From Actinomucor elegans (lineage: Eukaryota > Mucoromycota > Mucoromycetes > Mucorales > Mucoraceae): a stretch of DNA of 64,000 nt. The stretch covers positions 62,001 through 126,000 of the forward strand of contig JAMSLZ010000003.1 in assembly GCA_026027325.1 (NCBI GenBank), given 5' to 3'. This document shows positions 9,193 to 18,705 of the stretch, in pieces. The position numbers were made by a program, and so were the translations under genes. How positions within the stretch are numbered: the first letter of the stretch is position 1; each line of letters starts with the position of its first letter. The notes under the pieces are model-generated. The model did no database searches, was not told the origin of the DNA, and saw nothing but the letters and a program-made list of their open reading frames with translations.

Positions 9193-10760
9193 GGGTAATT
9201 CCCAATCTAGGTCTCAGGTTTTTATTATCCATTTCGTACAAAAATTTTAAAACTTTTAAAAATAATGTCTATTTTTTGATATATAAAACATAATTATTAT
9301 ATGAATGGTTCTTTATATTGTTGTACGAAATGGATAATTTAATACTTATAAACATTTATAAATATTGTTATTTTTGTAATTTGAAATAATTTTATGATAA
9401 CTTTATTTATGAAGTTTTTAGAAAATGTAAGTAAATATATTGAGGTGGCTCCATGATTTATAAAATCAACTTGTTGATAATATATATTATCTACATTAAT
9501 GTTTCTAGAAATATAAAATTTTCACATTTTTAGATCTTAAAACTTTTATCTATCGATTTTTATTAATTCATCATAAATTTTATTTAGTTTTGCGGAAGAT
9601 TCTTGACATACTTCAGATTTGATTGTGATATTATAGAGTATATGATATGTTGTTATGGAAATTTCATTTTTATTTATGTAATTATTATTTATATTTTAAA
9701 ATAGTTTTTAATTATATTATTCTAAATTTTATACCTTTTTATCTATTCTTAATTTATTATACAATTAATTCATCTATTAATTCTATTAGTTTATCATTTA
9801 TTGTATTTAATCTGGAAGGTAATTCTTGGATAAATTTATAATTATTATTACTATTATACTTATTTAACTTTTTTATCGCCATTTTAGGATTGTTATTATT
9901 TATAATATGGAATACATCAACTAATAAATCGTTACTATGTACAGTAAGTTCCAATAATTCTTCTATTTGACTTACCATATTTCTTCTTATATGCTTAAAT
10001 TTTTCTATACTATTATGGTTTAATTTATTTGTATCCGACGGATTATCATTAACATTTTTATATATTACTTTATTCTTTTTGATGTTATCTAAACCATCAT
10101 TTTTTACATTTATGACATTATCATTACTACTATCCTGTGTACTACTTTCAATTATATTATCATTAATTTCTATACTATTTTCAATTATATTATCATTACT
10201 ACTATCCTGTGTACTACTTTCAATTATATTATCATTAATTTCTATACTATTTTCAATTATATTATTATTTACAATATTACCAATAAAAGAATCAGCATTT
10301 GTATTATCATTTATGTTTACTTTTTTTGCTTTTTTATTTAACTTTGGTGTAGATTGATTTCTTCGTCTTTTAATTTTATATTTAATATAGTAGGGATTTT
10401 CATTTTTTATGAAATTAATTTCAAACGATTTAATATTGTTATTATATACTATATTAACCTTTTCTATATTATAGTTTTCAATCACTTTCGTTATATACAT
10501 TCTTTTAATATTTTTTATAAAATCACTTTTTTCAATTAATTCCTCAAAAGTTTCCATTTTATTAACAACTGCAATTATTTTTAATTTTTTAGATTGTCTT
10601 TTTTTTTATTTATATAAAAATTCAATTTATTTAAAATAATATATTTAAGGAATTCTCCAAATGAAATAATAATTTTTTGATTAAAAATCAAAATGTATTT
10701 TATTTATTTTATCCATCTCGGACATTTTTAAAAACCTGGGAGTTCCTTTGGGATACATCC
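9193..10760. mobile_element. 1568-bp AT-rich TIR element of unknown family inside the LINE
   Basis: The LINE sequence stops at CAAAGAAA (9185-9192) and resumes with the same eight bases (10761-10768), so this is an insertion with an 8-bp target duplication. The ends form a 31-bp imperfect inverted repeat: GGGTAATTCCCAATCTAGG... on the left and GGATGTATCCCAAAGGAAC... on the right (reverse complement), about 21 of 31 identical. A subterminal motif TTATCCATTTCGTACA occurs at 9225-9240, inverted at 9321-9338, and in diverged form at 10709-10724. The only sizeable ORF is 9757-10557. Eight-base duplications and GG-starting ends are known for several DNA-transposon superfamilies (Merlin, hAT, KDZ), but no transposase core is visible, so it may be non-autonomous. 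Confidence 0.85.
9757..10557 (-). CDS. Unrecognised Asn/Ile-rich protein encoded by the AT-rich element
   Basis: A 266-codon intronless ORF from ATG at 10557. I recognise no family. The first 70 residues are mixed and probably folded (METFEELIEKSDFIKNIK at the start). A basic patch, YKIKRRRNQSTPKLNKKAKK, follows and could be a nuclear localisation or nucleic-acid-binding segment. The middle is Asn/Ser/Asp-rich and contains two exact tandem copies of a 24-residue unit (72 bp at DNA level, about 10117-10260). The C-terminal 80 residues look helical (QIEELLELTVHSNDLLVDVF, LNTINDKLIELIDELIV). Base composition is far more AT-rich than the surrounding LINE, so it came with the inserted element. No DDE, HUH or tyrosine-recombinase motif is visible. 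Confidence 0.5.
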   Translation of the reverse strand: METFEELIEKSDFIKNIKRMYITKVIENYNIEKVNIVYNNNIKSFEINFIKNENPYYIKYKIKRRRNQSTPKLNKKAKKVNINDNTNADSFIGNIVNNNIIENSIEINDNIIESSTQDSSNDNIIENSIEINDNIIESSTQDSSNDNVINVKNDGLDNIKKNKVIYKNVNDNPSDTNKLNHNSIEKFKHIRRNMVSQIEELLELTVHSNDLLVDVFHIINNNNPKMAIKKLNKYNSNNNYKFIQELPSRLNTINDKLIELIDELIV

Positions 10761-10777
10761 CAAAGAAATATGGCATT

Positions 10778-11079
10778 TGCGGTAAAATTAAAATATAAAA
10801 GCAGGTAGTAAGTCGATTATAACTTGGTTATAGTTTATTCAACTTAAATGTCCTTAGTTCTTTCTAACTAGTTTTTCTAGCTTGTATTTATACTCGTTAA
10901 ATTGTGACTGAAGGTTATTTACTTGTGTTCATATAAAAAGTATAAGAAGGACGTATCTCTGTTTAAGGACTGTATCGCTGTATAAGGTAATCAATGATGC
11001 TTTAGTATGTATGTGCTACAGCTAGGGCGCACAGGCCTCTAGTCTGTCTGTACTTCAATTATGTGGCTATTTCACCACA
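10778..11079. repeat. Solo LTR (302 bp), second copy of the 1099-1400 family
   Basis: Starts TGCGGTAAAATTAAAA and ends TTTCACCACA, flanked by GCATT at 10773-10777 and 11080-11084. It is the reverse complement of 1099-1400 with few differences and the same length. It inserted into the LINE only 10 bp beyond the right duplication of the AT-rich element; removing it restores the ORF2 frame (QRNMAFSNLYDKIK). Confidence 0.93.
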
Positions 11080-12774
11080 GCATTCTCCAACCTGTATGAT
11101 AAAATCAAATCTGCTTGTTTCATTCACTCTCAACGTTCAGTATCAATACGTGGGCGCGCTACTATTCTCAATACACTCATTTACTCTAAACTATGGCATG
11201 TCCTACGACTAGCCATTTTTACTCAAACACAACTTCTTCGCTTGCGAAGCCTTGGATCTCAATTTCTTAACAATCGCATTTTTCCTCGTTTATCATTTAG
11301 TACTTTCTCTCTATCTCGTCAACAAGGTGGAGTGGGTCTTCTCGATCCCGTTAAACAACAAAACGCATTACAATGGCGGTGGATATGTCCATTGATCTTG
11401 TCCGAAACAAATTCTACCAACAAGCTGCAACCAAGCCTTCCTTTACTGCGACACATACTTAAATACTTCTGCTCTTCAAAAACGTTTCCATCATACCGAT
11501 ACTACCTATTATTTCCGCACGCTCGACATTCGCACTGGGCGCCATCAACATCATCGGGTAACAAACCTTTTCTAAATATTATAAATAATTTCACAAAAGC
11601 CATTGATGCTTTACCACGATCTTTTGATCAATGTAATGTCAGTCAATTTACCTGCCTTTCTCTTCCTTTATTTTCAGTACTTAGCTCTTCCTTTCCCAAC
11701 TCTCATCCTCTAGCTACTACCTTTAATCCTCCAGATCAGCTGACCCAAGATCATCCCGGTATTAAGAAACTCCTAGTTAAAGATGTATTTACATTTGTCT
11801 TCGAAAACCAAACACTACGTCTTCGAGAAACCAGAACCGAATTCACGCGATTTCGTAACTTGTCCCGCCTTGCTGCTCAGTTTGTGCGCAACCATCAATT
11901 CCTCCTACAGCCATTCTTTTATAATCAATGTCAACCTTCCTCTCGGATGCTGCCCTCAGCCCAGAACAACATATTTGAAATCAACCTCCAACCTTTTTGT
12001 AACCGTCTCGTTCTTCATCACCTTCCTGAACAATCAACGATTTCCTTGCGATCCCAACGATCCAGGACTATCTCCATCAAATCCATCAAATATTACAAAT
12101 CTCTCCTCCCCACCGTCCAACCACCAACAACCACTCTTCTTCCGGTTCAATGGAAACGCTTCTGGTCAATCTCAATCCCTCTTCCCGCTCGCACTGTCTG
12201 GTATCGCTGTATTCATAAAAAATTGCCTACCAAACAGCGTCTACATCAATTGATCCCTACCACCCATCAATCTCCTCTCTGTACAGTCTGTTCTCTAGCT
12301 ACCATAGAAGATGATTTCCACTTTCTCTTCGCCTGCCCCCCAAAACTAGCAGTATGGCAAAACATCTTCCAGACCTATATACAAAGACAATATATTGAAC
12401 CCTCCTCGATATCTCAATTACTTTCCTTCTCTTCCTCTTTGACGAGAGACGCCAACCATCCACTTCCCGAAATTGGTATTTACCAAATCTTTGCGTGCAC
12501 CTTACTGAGCATTTGGCAAGCTCATTGGCGCCTCGTTTTCGATAACGTTTCGTTTTCATCGACAAATGTAATTGCATCCACCTCTAGACTTCTAACCCGA
12601 CTTGATTCTGAAAGTCAAACTGATTTGGACTAAACCACCTCACCACTCATTTAAACCTTAAACTAATTCTCATATACTCTTTATACCCAATCTTCATTTC
12701 CTCTCCAATAACCTTGCGACGATATAAGGATTTAAAATAAAACCGGAGTTCACTCCCCTACAAAAAAAAAAAAA

Positions 12775-14414
12775 ATGAATCCCGTCTTTTTAATATATAT
12801 GTAGAATGTTATATGTGGATTTCACCACAAGAATAACTTTTACTATCAGGATAGCTGATTCCATTTACTGTCTATTCTTTTATTATTGTATTTTAAATTA
12901 TATCCTTCGTCTTTAGCACCGGGTATAACAATCGGCCATATTACTAGCATCTCTCTCGGCTTAGTATACAATTTGAATGTAAGATCTTTCAAAACCACGA
13001 CTAATTTCAATTATAGCATCAACGTTCTGTTGTATCTGAGTTTGACTGATTGCCTTCCAATACTCTAATCCATGCTTTATGCTAGCAAAATCACTATATG
13101 GAACAAGTTCTTCTATATCTGACATTGTTTCTAGTCAAAATAATGGTATAATGAAAGTATATTGCAATTATAGACCAAACAATTGTAGCACAGCCATCTT
13201 GCATTCAGCGAGCGCTTTATTACGAAATGAGAGCTTAGAGCTACTTAATTCTGAGGTGTATTTCTTGCTGTAGAAAATTTGAATCCTTAGGCATCTTCTT
13301 TTTTCGTTTCAAGTCGAATGCCTTAGCTATAGAAAAGATGAATTTTCAAGTGCATTTTTTACTTCCAAATGTATCGCATTTCGTCAACATAGTAGACAGT
13401 ATCATTCAAACTCAATTTAGTTTGAAACCCTCCCCATAACTTGATTTTGCAGTCCAAATAGCACCACCCTATTTTCAACTGTGAGTATTGAAGCAATCAC
13501 TCTGACAGGCCTCATACGTTCGAAAGATTAATAAACTTAGGCTGTCTCGCAAAATAAAAGTCAAACTGATAAAAGACGTAAATTAAATGGTATGACTAGT
13601 AAAGGGATTTATCTGTCCAACTAGTATAGAATGATTTTGTTGTCTCATGTGTAGGATGACGGTTTTGGGAGGTAATTAACATACAATCTTTAGAGTGAGC
13701 ATGTATCTGGATGATACTATGCGGTATTAAAATACAAAGCACTACACATACTTAAGATCTCAGTTCATCTAATCTGACATTCAATAATAATACGATATTT
13801 AATAGAGCTCAAGCTGTGCAATATAGAGATCTTGGTCTTTCTTTTACATTAATAAACAAACCGCACGTTCAGCGTGATCGAATTGTTTTAGTCCCTTTTG
13901 TAGTAGAAATCAACTTATATATTCCATATAACTCTCATAGGATGCATCTACATAGCTAATTGTTGATTGAGTGCAATTCTCTGAACAATAATCATAAGAC
14001 AAAAATACTAGTGTGACACTAGATCTCGTTATTGCTTCAAATATATATATACCCAGAGTGTTCTGAAATTTAGTATGCTACCATATTACAAGTAACTTTA
14101 TCATCTACCTTTTTGGTTTCTTATTATCGCCATCTGAAGGATACATTGCATCACTCCAAGCCAAACCTTTGGATAAACTATGCTTATTATGCCTGAGCCT
14201 TGTTTATCTTCTCGTGCTTATATAATGCAAGATACAGAGAGCATATTACATGAATCATTTCTGATTTCTTGTTTCTAACCGTCTGTGCCAACCATTCTCG
14301 AAATAAAATGAACATGCGCCTTGAATAGTAGATTTAGTTCTATCACGTGCCCGCTATATAAGTCAATACAGAAAAACCCAGAGTGATATATTTCTCTTTA
14401 GCTTTCTCATAGCC
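12775..14414. other. Intergenic region with one small minus-strand ORF
   Basis: This spacer separates the LINE poly(A) end from the COP1 start. The only protein-like sequence is a 54-codon minus-strand ORF, 12961-13125 (MSDIEELVPYSDFASIKHGL at its start), too short to assign and perhaps a remnant. The remainder is AT-rich and shows no RNA gene or repeat that I can identify. Confidence 0.4.
14344..14362 (+). promoter_or_regulatory. COP1 core promoter: E-box and TATA box
   Basis: CACGTG (14344-14349) is followed by TATATAAG (14355-14362), 53 bp before the COP1 start codon. The spacing matches other genes in this window, where TATA sequences lie about 40-85 bp before ATG. CACGTG is the binding core of bHLH/bZIP-type factors; the regulator is not identified. 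Confidence 0.5.
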
Positions 14415-16926
14415 ATGTCAGAACCCTCATTTGAACAAGACGAGTTAGCTCATAGTTCCTCTTCGGAGTGCGAGAATAACGGCAGCAGTAATATTGCGCT
14501 ACCAGCAACAGCCGATCTTTGGTTCTCACCCATTTCGTTCATGTCATCGTTACTAGGTACAAGATCGCGACTGCAACCAGAAGCACCTGTACTGAATCCC
14601 ACACTTAAGCTTGAAGAATCCAAAATTGATGAAGAGCTTTCTTGGTAACAAAAGTGTGTGTACCATAGCCTGTGTGATACTTATTCTTGATCATCCTAGT
14701 CCTATCTGTCAGGATATTATGCGAGAAGTTTATGCTACCAACTGCGGCCATTCATTTTGGTAACCTAGAGAATCTTTCGTAATAGCCTGTGCCTTAACCT
14801 ATTCTTTTAGTCATGAATGTATTACACTTCATATGGAACACCAATCCGACTGTCCATTATGTAGAACAAAATTAACTACTAAGGATCTATACCCTAATTT
14901 TCAATGTAAGCTACAAACAACGTGCATTGTTTTCAATATTGAGATGATCATAGTGAACAGATTAGCAGAATATCGTATTAAGGCCTTAAAAGAACCACCA
15001 CAAGCTACCCAATTGCCGAGCTCAAGGGATCCTTCCTCTATTGAAACTGTCATACAAGCAAACACGCAAAACCCTACTTATATTGCCAACACATTGGCCA
15101 ATTGGCTTCCTTACGAAGGTAAACGATTACTTACAAAGGCTTGAAGCTAATAGATCTTTCATGGCCTAGACTTAGTACATATATTTCAAGTGGCCATCGA
15201 AAAAAGAAAACAAGCAGACATAGATGAAGATACATTAAAGAACCAACTATTAAGAAGGTTCCTATCAAAGTTTGTTTCCAACAATCGAGCAGTAAGCAAA
15301 GCACAGATCAATGAGCGCGAATGCTTACGATGCATATAGCATATAGAAGAGTTAACACGAGAAAATTCGAGTATCTTGAGCGATTTGAGCTTTTTGAAAT
15401 CCACTACTGGTATAAAGAGACGCTTTTCGGTAAGACAGAAACTACATGAATGACATTCAGGTCACTTAGTATTTTGCTTCAGCAAATATCAGATGATTCG
15501 ACAGAAAGTGAAATCGTAAAAGAAGACCAAGAGTCCATTACGCAAGAAAGGTAACAGTTATTATTCACTTTACTCAATACTCATTCATTGTGTAGCACAT
15601 CGCATGTATCAGATCCTTCATCTTTACTTTCCTCAACACAACAGCAACAATTTGCAATGCTTACTCAACGTATGGAGCATAGATTTGAGGATTTAAAGAC
15701 CATCTATCGTAGATTTCTTTCGCCAAATGAAACTATTAACAAGCGTAATATCTTACTATTCCTTTCATCAGCTTGCTTACTCTTCTTGACACGATAGGTC
15801 ATCGACTCTTGTCCGAATTCGCTTTTAATATGTACCAACTTGTTCGCTACAACCACTACGCTTCTGTAGATACACTTTATTATGCCGATATCCCCGAAAA
15901 TAGCAGCCCGGTCTCTCGCATCGTGTCCTGCATTGAATTTGATCGAGATGATACTGTCTTTGCTGCAGGCGGTGTCACTAAAGACATTAAGATTTTTGAT
16001 TTCTCTATGCTGCCTTCGCCACATCCATCCATTCACTGTCCTATGCGTGTTCTGAGATGCGGGCACAAAATCAGTTGTCTCAGCTGGTCTCCTTACTTGC
16101 AATGGCAACTAGCTTCTTCTGATTATGAAGGCCACATCGATATCTGGGACTGCAGCCGAGGAACAAAAACACAATCATTCACGGATCACACCCGCCGTGC
16201 ATGGAGTGTTGATGTTTGTAAGGCTAATCCTACGTGGGTAGCCAGTGGTTCGGATGATCATACAGTCAGGATATGGTCTTTGACGCAGCAAAAAGCAGTG
16301 CATACATTGGAGCAAAAGGGCAACGTGTGTTGTGCCAAGTTTGCGCCAACGGCTAGTCATTTTGTGGCTGTGGGTAGTGCAGATCATCATGTATCATTGT
16401 ATGATCTGAGAATGGCCAAGTTGCCTGTCAAAGTGTATGAGGGTCATGGAAAAGCAGTATCGTATGTAAAGTGGCTGAATGATTACGAAATCGTCTCTGC
16501 GTAAGTCCTGCCGGTTATAGTCGACACATTATTGATCATGCTTGATAGATCTACAGATAGCACGTTGAAGTTGTGGGATAGAGAAACAACTGAATGCAAA
16601 CGAACTTTTCGAGGTCATCAGAATGAAAAGAACTTTGTCGGTCTTTCTATTAACAATGACTGGATTTCTTGTGGTAGCGAAACGAACACGCTATATACCT
16701 ATCACAAGAGCTCTTCTATTCCTGTGATTCAATACAGATTCCCCAAGCCCGTAGGTGTAAATGAAACAAACCCGATGCAATCTACTAAATACACTGTTAG
16801 GGCGATGCCAATGTACAAGATGATGACCCCACTCTGTTTGTTAGTTCAGTTTGCTGGAAGAAAAACACGAATACAATACTAGCTGCCAATAGCCAGGGTA
16901 TGATTAAGGTTCTTGAAATGAAATGA
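14415..16926 (+). CDS. COP1: COP1-type E3 ubiquitin ligase (RING, coiled coil, WD40)
   Basis: COP1 family ligases recruit substrates through a C-terminal WD40 propeller and ubiquitinate them through an N-terminal RING, often in a DDB1-CUL4 context. Eleven exons: 14415-14644, 14700-14759, 14811-14905, 14954-15118, 15191-15291, 15340-15429, 15483-15550, 15596-15744, 15798-16500, 16549-16750, 16801-16926 (662 aa; Arabidopsis COP1 is 675). The RING starts at Cys77 (CPICQDIMREVYATNCGHSF, then CHECITLH and CPLCRTKL). A charged coiled-coil region follows at about 170-260. WD40 repeats fill about 320-662 (LASSDYEGHIDIWD, VASGSDDHTVRIWS, SASTDSTLKLWD) and end with the COP1-typical FVSSVCW and AANSQGMIKVLEM. 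Introns are 45-72 nt. The gene appears intact. Stops seen in single-frame reading fall in introns. Confidence 0.95.
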
Positions 16927-17152
16927 AACAAGCGTACAGACACAACAAACAATGCGCTATTTAACTCATTTTGACGAACACTGCATTATTTAGCGCATCA
17001 TAATAAAGGAGAAGCTTTTTTCCATAATCTAGAACTACGTTGTCCAGTTAGCTGATTGGTAGGTTTTATACCACTATTAGGTTCATGCATTCGCAAACTT
17101 GACAATAGCTGTTGTGGGAATATCAAAAAGAGTGGGTCTGTGCGAAAACTAG

Positions 17153-17160
17153 TATAAAAT
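17153..17160 (+). promoter_or_regulatory. TATA box of the TLDc gene
   Basis: TATAAAAT lies 38 bp before the start codon at 17199 and 226 bp after the COP1 stop, so the two tandem genes have separate promoters. Confidence 0.45.
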
Positions 17161-17198
17161 AGCCCACGTTGTTTTAATGTCCTTCTTTACTTTCCAAT

Positions 17199-18085
17199 AT
17201 GCTTATTTCGAATATCACTAGTGTTGATCCTTTAATTACCAATTCTACAATTCAATGCACAAGGTTTTACACACCACCTGCAAAGAGACGCAGCGCCTCC
17301 ATTGATGATATGAAGCGCTATCTTTCAAGAAACCCTCCGATCTCAGTGCAGCCAGAAAAAGACCCTAATGTGGCAATCTCTTTTGTGCATCGTTTCTTGG
17401 GAACATTTGTGTGTCTAGAACATGATCTAGCAAAAAACGTATTTCTTAGTAAAATTGCAGTATATCCAAAACATGTTTTATATATCAAATTGATACAATT
17501 CTTTAGATACAGAGATGTTTACCTAATAGAATAGCCGTTTCATCCAAATGGTCGCTTGTCTATAGTTTAGATCAGCATGGGGCAAGTTTAAATACGTTGT
17601 ATCGTAAATGTGCTCAAAGAAACAGCCCATGCCTGTTGGTGATTCAAGATGACGATGACGAGGTAATTGCGCAATTTATAGCGAATCAAACAAGTATTAA
17701 TACATAGCAGATTTTTGGTGCGTATTTATCGGAAGGCGTTCGTATCAATTCAAGCTGTTATGGCACAGGGGAATGGTAACAAAAGCAATTCTAAAATATA
17801 GTAATACTGCATGACTTATATACTTCCAAAAGCTTCCTTTGGAGACAAGACAAGAATACAAAACAAGTGTCCGTCTACCACTGGACTATGGTAAACGATT
17901 ATTTTATTTACGGCAATCATGATTTCTTGGCAATAGGTGGTGGACAAGGCAGATTTGGTCTTTGGCTTCATTCTGATCTCACCCATGGCTATACGCAGCA
18001 TTGTCTAACGTTTAATAATCCTATCTTGGCGCCAGGCAATGCTTTTGAATGCGTGGCCATAGAAATCTGGGATTTTCAGTTCTAA
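17199..18085 (+). CDS. TLDc-domain protein (OXR1-like oxidation resistance protein)
   Basis: TLDc proteins such as OXR1 and NCOA7 protect against oxidative stress and many bind the V-ATPase; the exact role here is not shown. Four exons: 17199-17438, 17507-17662, 17711-17775, 17833-18085 (237 aa). After a basic, probably disordered N-terminus (PPAKRRSASIDDMKRYL), the TLDc domain covers about 75-237. It shows WSLVYSLDQHGASLNTLYR, CLLVIQDDDDEIFGAYLSEG, CFLWRQDKNTKQVSVYHWT, YFIYGNHDFLAIGGGQGRFG, LWLHSDLTHGYTQHCLTF and the closing CVAIEIWDF. The first intron was chosen because its donor at 17439 keeps frame into QRCLPNRIAVSSKW. The stop codon overlaps that of the next, convergent gene. Confidence 0.9.
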
Positions 18086-18705
18086 TCTAATAATAAAAAC
18101 TCTTGTGTAATTTGATGTATATAGAGATTTGAATGCTGTACGCCCATTTTATGTCGCAATGGTCTTGATAAATGCTCTTCTTGTTCTTCTTCTTGATAGT
18201 CTTTCATGAATAAATCCTGTTGAGCAAGAGGAAAGTGCTTCACTTTGTTGGATAAACAGAGGAATTGCGCCATCGCTCGAGACAATTCAAGGTCTGTTTT
18301 CTGTCGTTTCAATGTAGGTATTGTAGTATGAGCATGTCTTCTTTTTTTATGATTGATAGGCGCTACTGTTAGGTTGTCAGGATCCATTTGCATATATGTA
18401 TCTTGGATATATTCATCCTGTATTCTATCCCATAGTTGCAGCACGGGAATTTGCTGTCGTATAATACAGCGTATACCTTCTTCTTCTTCTTCCGTGGGCT
18501 GTTGCGTTTGAAAAAAGTAGTGCTTAATAGTATTATGGCTGGGTTTTTTTTCATGTTTCGCCGAGATTATAGAAGAAATCAACTTGGGTTTTTTTATTAC
18601 TGCATTAGCAGGATTAACAAATGCACATGTTGCTGAATTGATCTGCTGCTGGGACTTTACTCTTCTGCTACCTTTTGCAAACCCAAATGCATCAAGTGTA
18701 GCCAT
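18082..18705 (-). CDS. Unrecognised basic protein with a PIP-box-like motif
   Basis: A single-exon ORF of 207 codons with ATG at 18705, preceded on its strand by a T-rich tract like other genes here. I do not recognise the family. It contains HNTIKHYFFQTQQP at about residues 56-69, which fits the PCNA-interacting pattern (I-x-x-Y-F) except that the leading Gln is His. A run of five Glu follows. Two basic clusters (NHKKRRHAH and LKRQKTD) could be nuclear localisation signals. A helical stretch, LELSRAMAQFLCLSNKVK, lies in the second half. Its TAG stop overlaps the TAA of the TLDc gene (18082-18085), so the two transcripts must overlap at their 3' ends. Confidence 0.6.
   Translation of the reverse strand: MATLDAFGFAKGSRRVKSQQQINSATCAFVNPANAVIKKPKLISSIISAKHEKKPSHNTIKHYFFQTQQPTEEEEEGIRCIIRQQIPVLQLWDRIQDEYIQDTYMQMDPDNLTVAPINHKKRRHAHTTIPTLKRQKTDLELSRAMAQFLCLSNKVKHFPLAQQDLFMKDYQEEEQEEHLSRPLRHKMGVQHSNLYIHQITQEFLLLD

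Larger units (their letters stand above)
5957..12633 (+). pseudogene. LINE ORF2: endonuclease, reverse transcriptase, zinc-binding domain; broken
   Basis: The endonuclease part (5957 to about 6940, first in-frame ATG 6218) shows LNCRSL, CLQETHVK, LGDFNYH, TTIDYLYAS and WTDHALL, typical of APE-type LINE endonucleases. The reverse transcriptase shows SSPGTDGLPYEML, LPKKGDLSLLKNWRPISL, LLLDQEKAYDRV, LRQGDPLSPLLFNIAFDP and the catalytic AYADDTLVF near 8930-8945. The C-terminal part (11080-12633) ends with a Cys/His finger, CTVCSLATIEDDFHFLFACP. The frame shifts near 7380-7400 and again near 9125-9145, besides three insertions (7864-8329, 9193-10760, 10778-11079). The copy is dead. Confidence 0.9.
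5095..12774 (+). mobile_element. 5'-truncated LINE split by four later insertions
   Basis: A non-LTR retrotransposon with an ORF1 remnant, an ORF2 (endonuclease, reverse transcriptase, zinc-binding C-terminus) and a short poly(A) tract at about 12762-12774. Four elements are embedded: solo LTRs at 5572-5935, 7864-8329 and 10778-11079, and a TIR element at 9193-10760. Removing each with one copy of its target duplication restores the local reading frame. The remaining LINE is close to 5 kb. The 5' boundary (5070-5130) is approximate and I could not find convincing duplications around the whole LINE. The clade (L1/Tx1- or Tad-like) cannot be decided by eye. Confidence 0.9.

Noticed and set aside
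15119..15430. Apparent stop codons suggesting COP1 is a pseudogene
   Set aside because: Introns at 15119-15190, 15292-15339 and 15430-15482 remove them and keep the frame through the coiled coil.
16751..16800. Apparent frameshift near the COP1 C-terminus
   Set aside because: A 50-nt GT..AG intron with a plausible branch site restores the conserved FVSSVCW ending.
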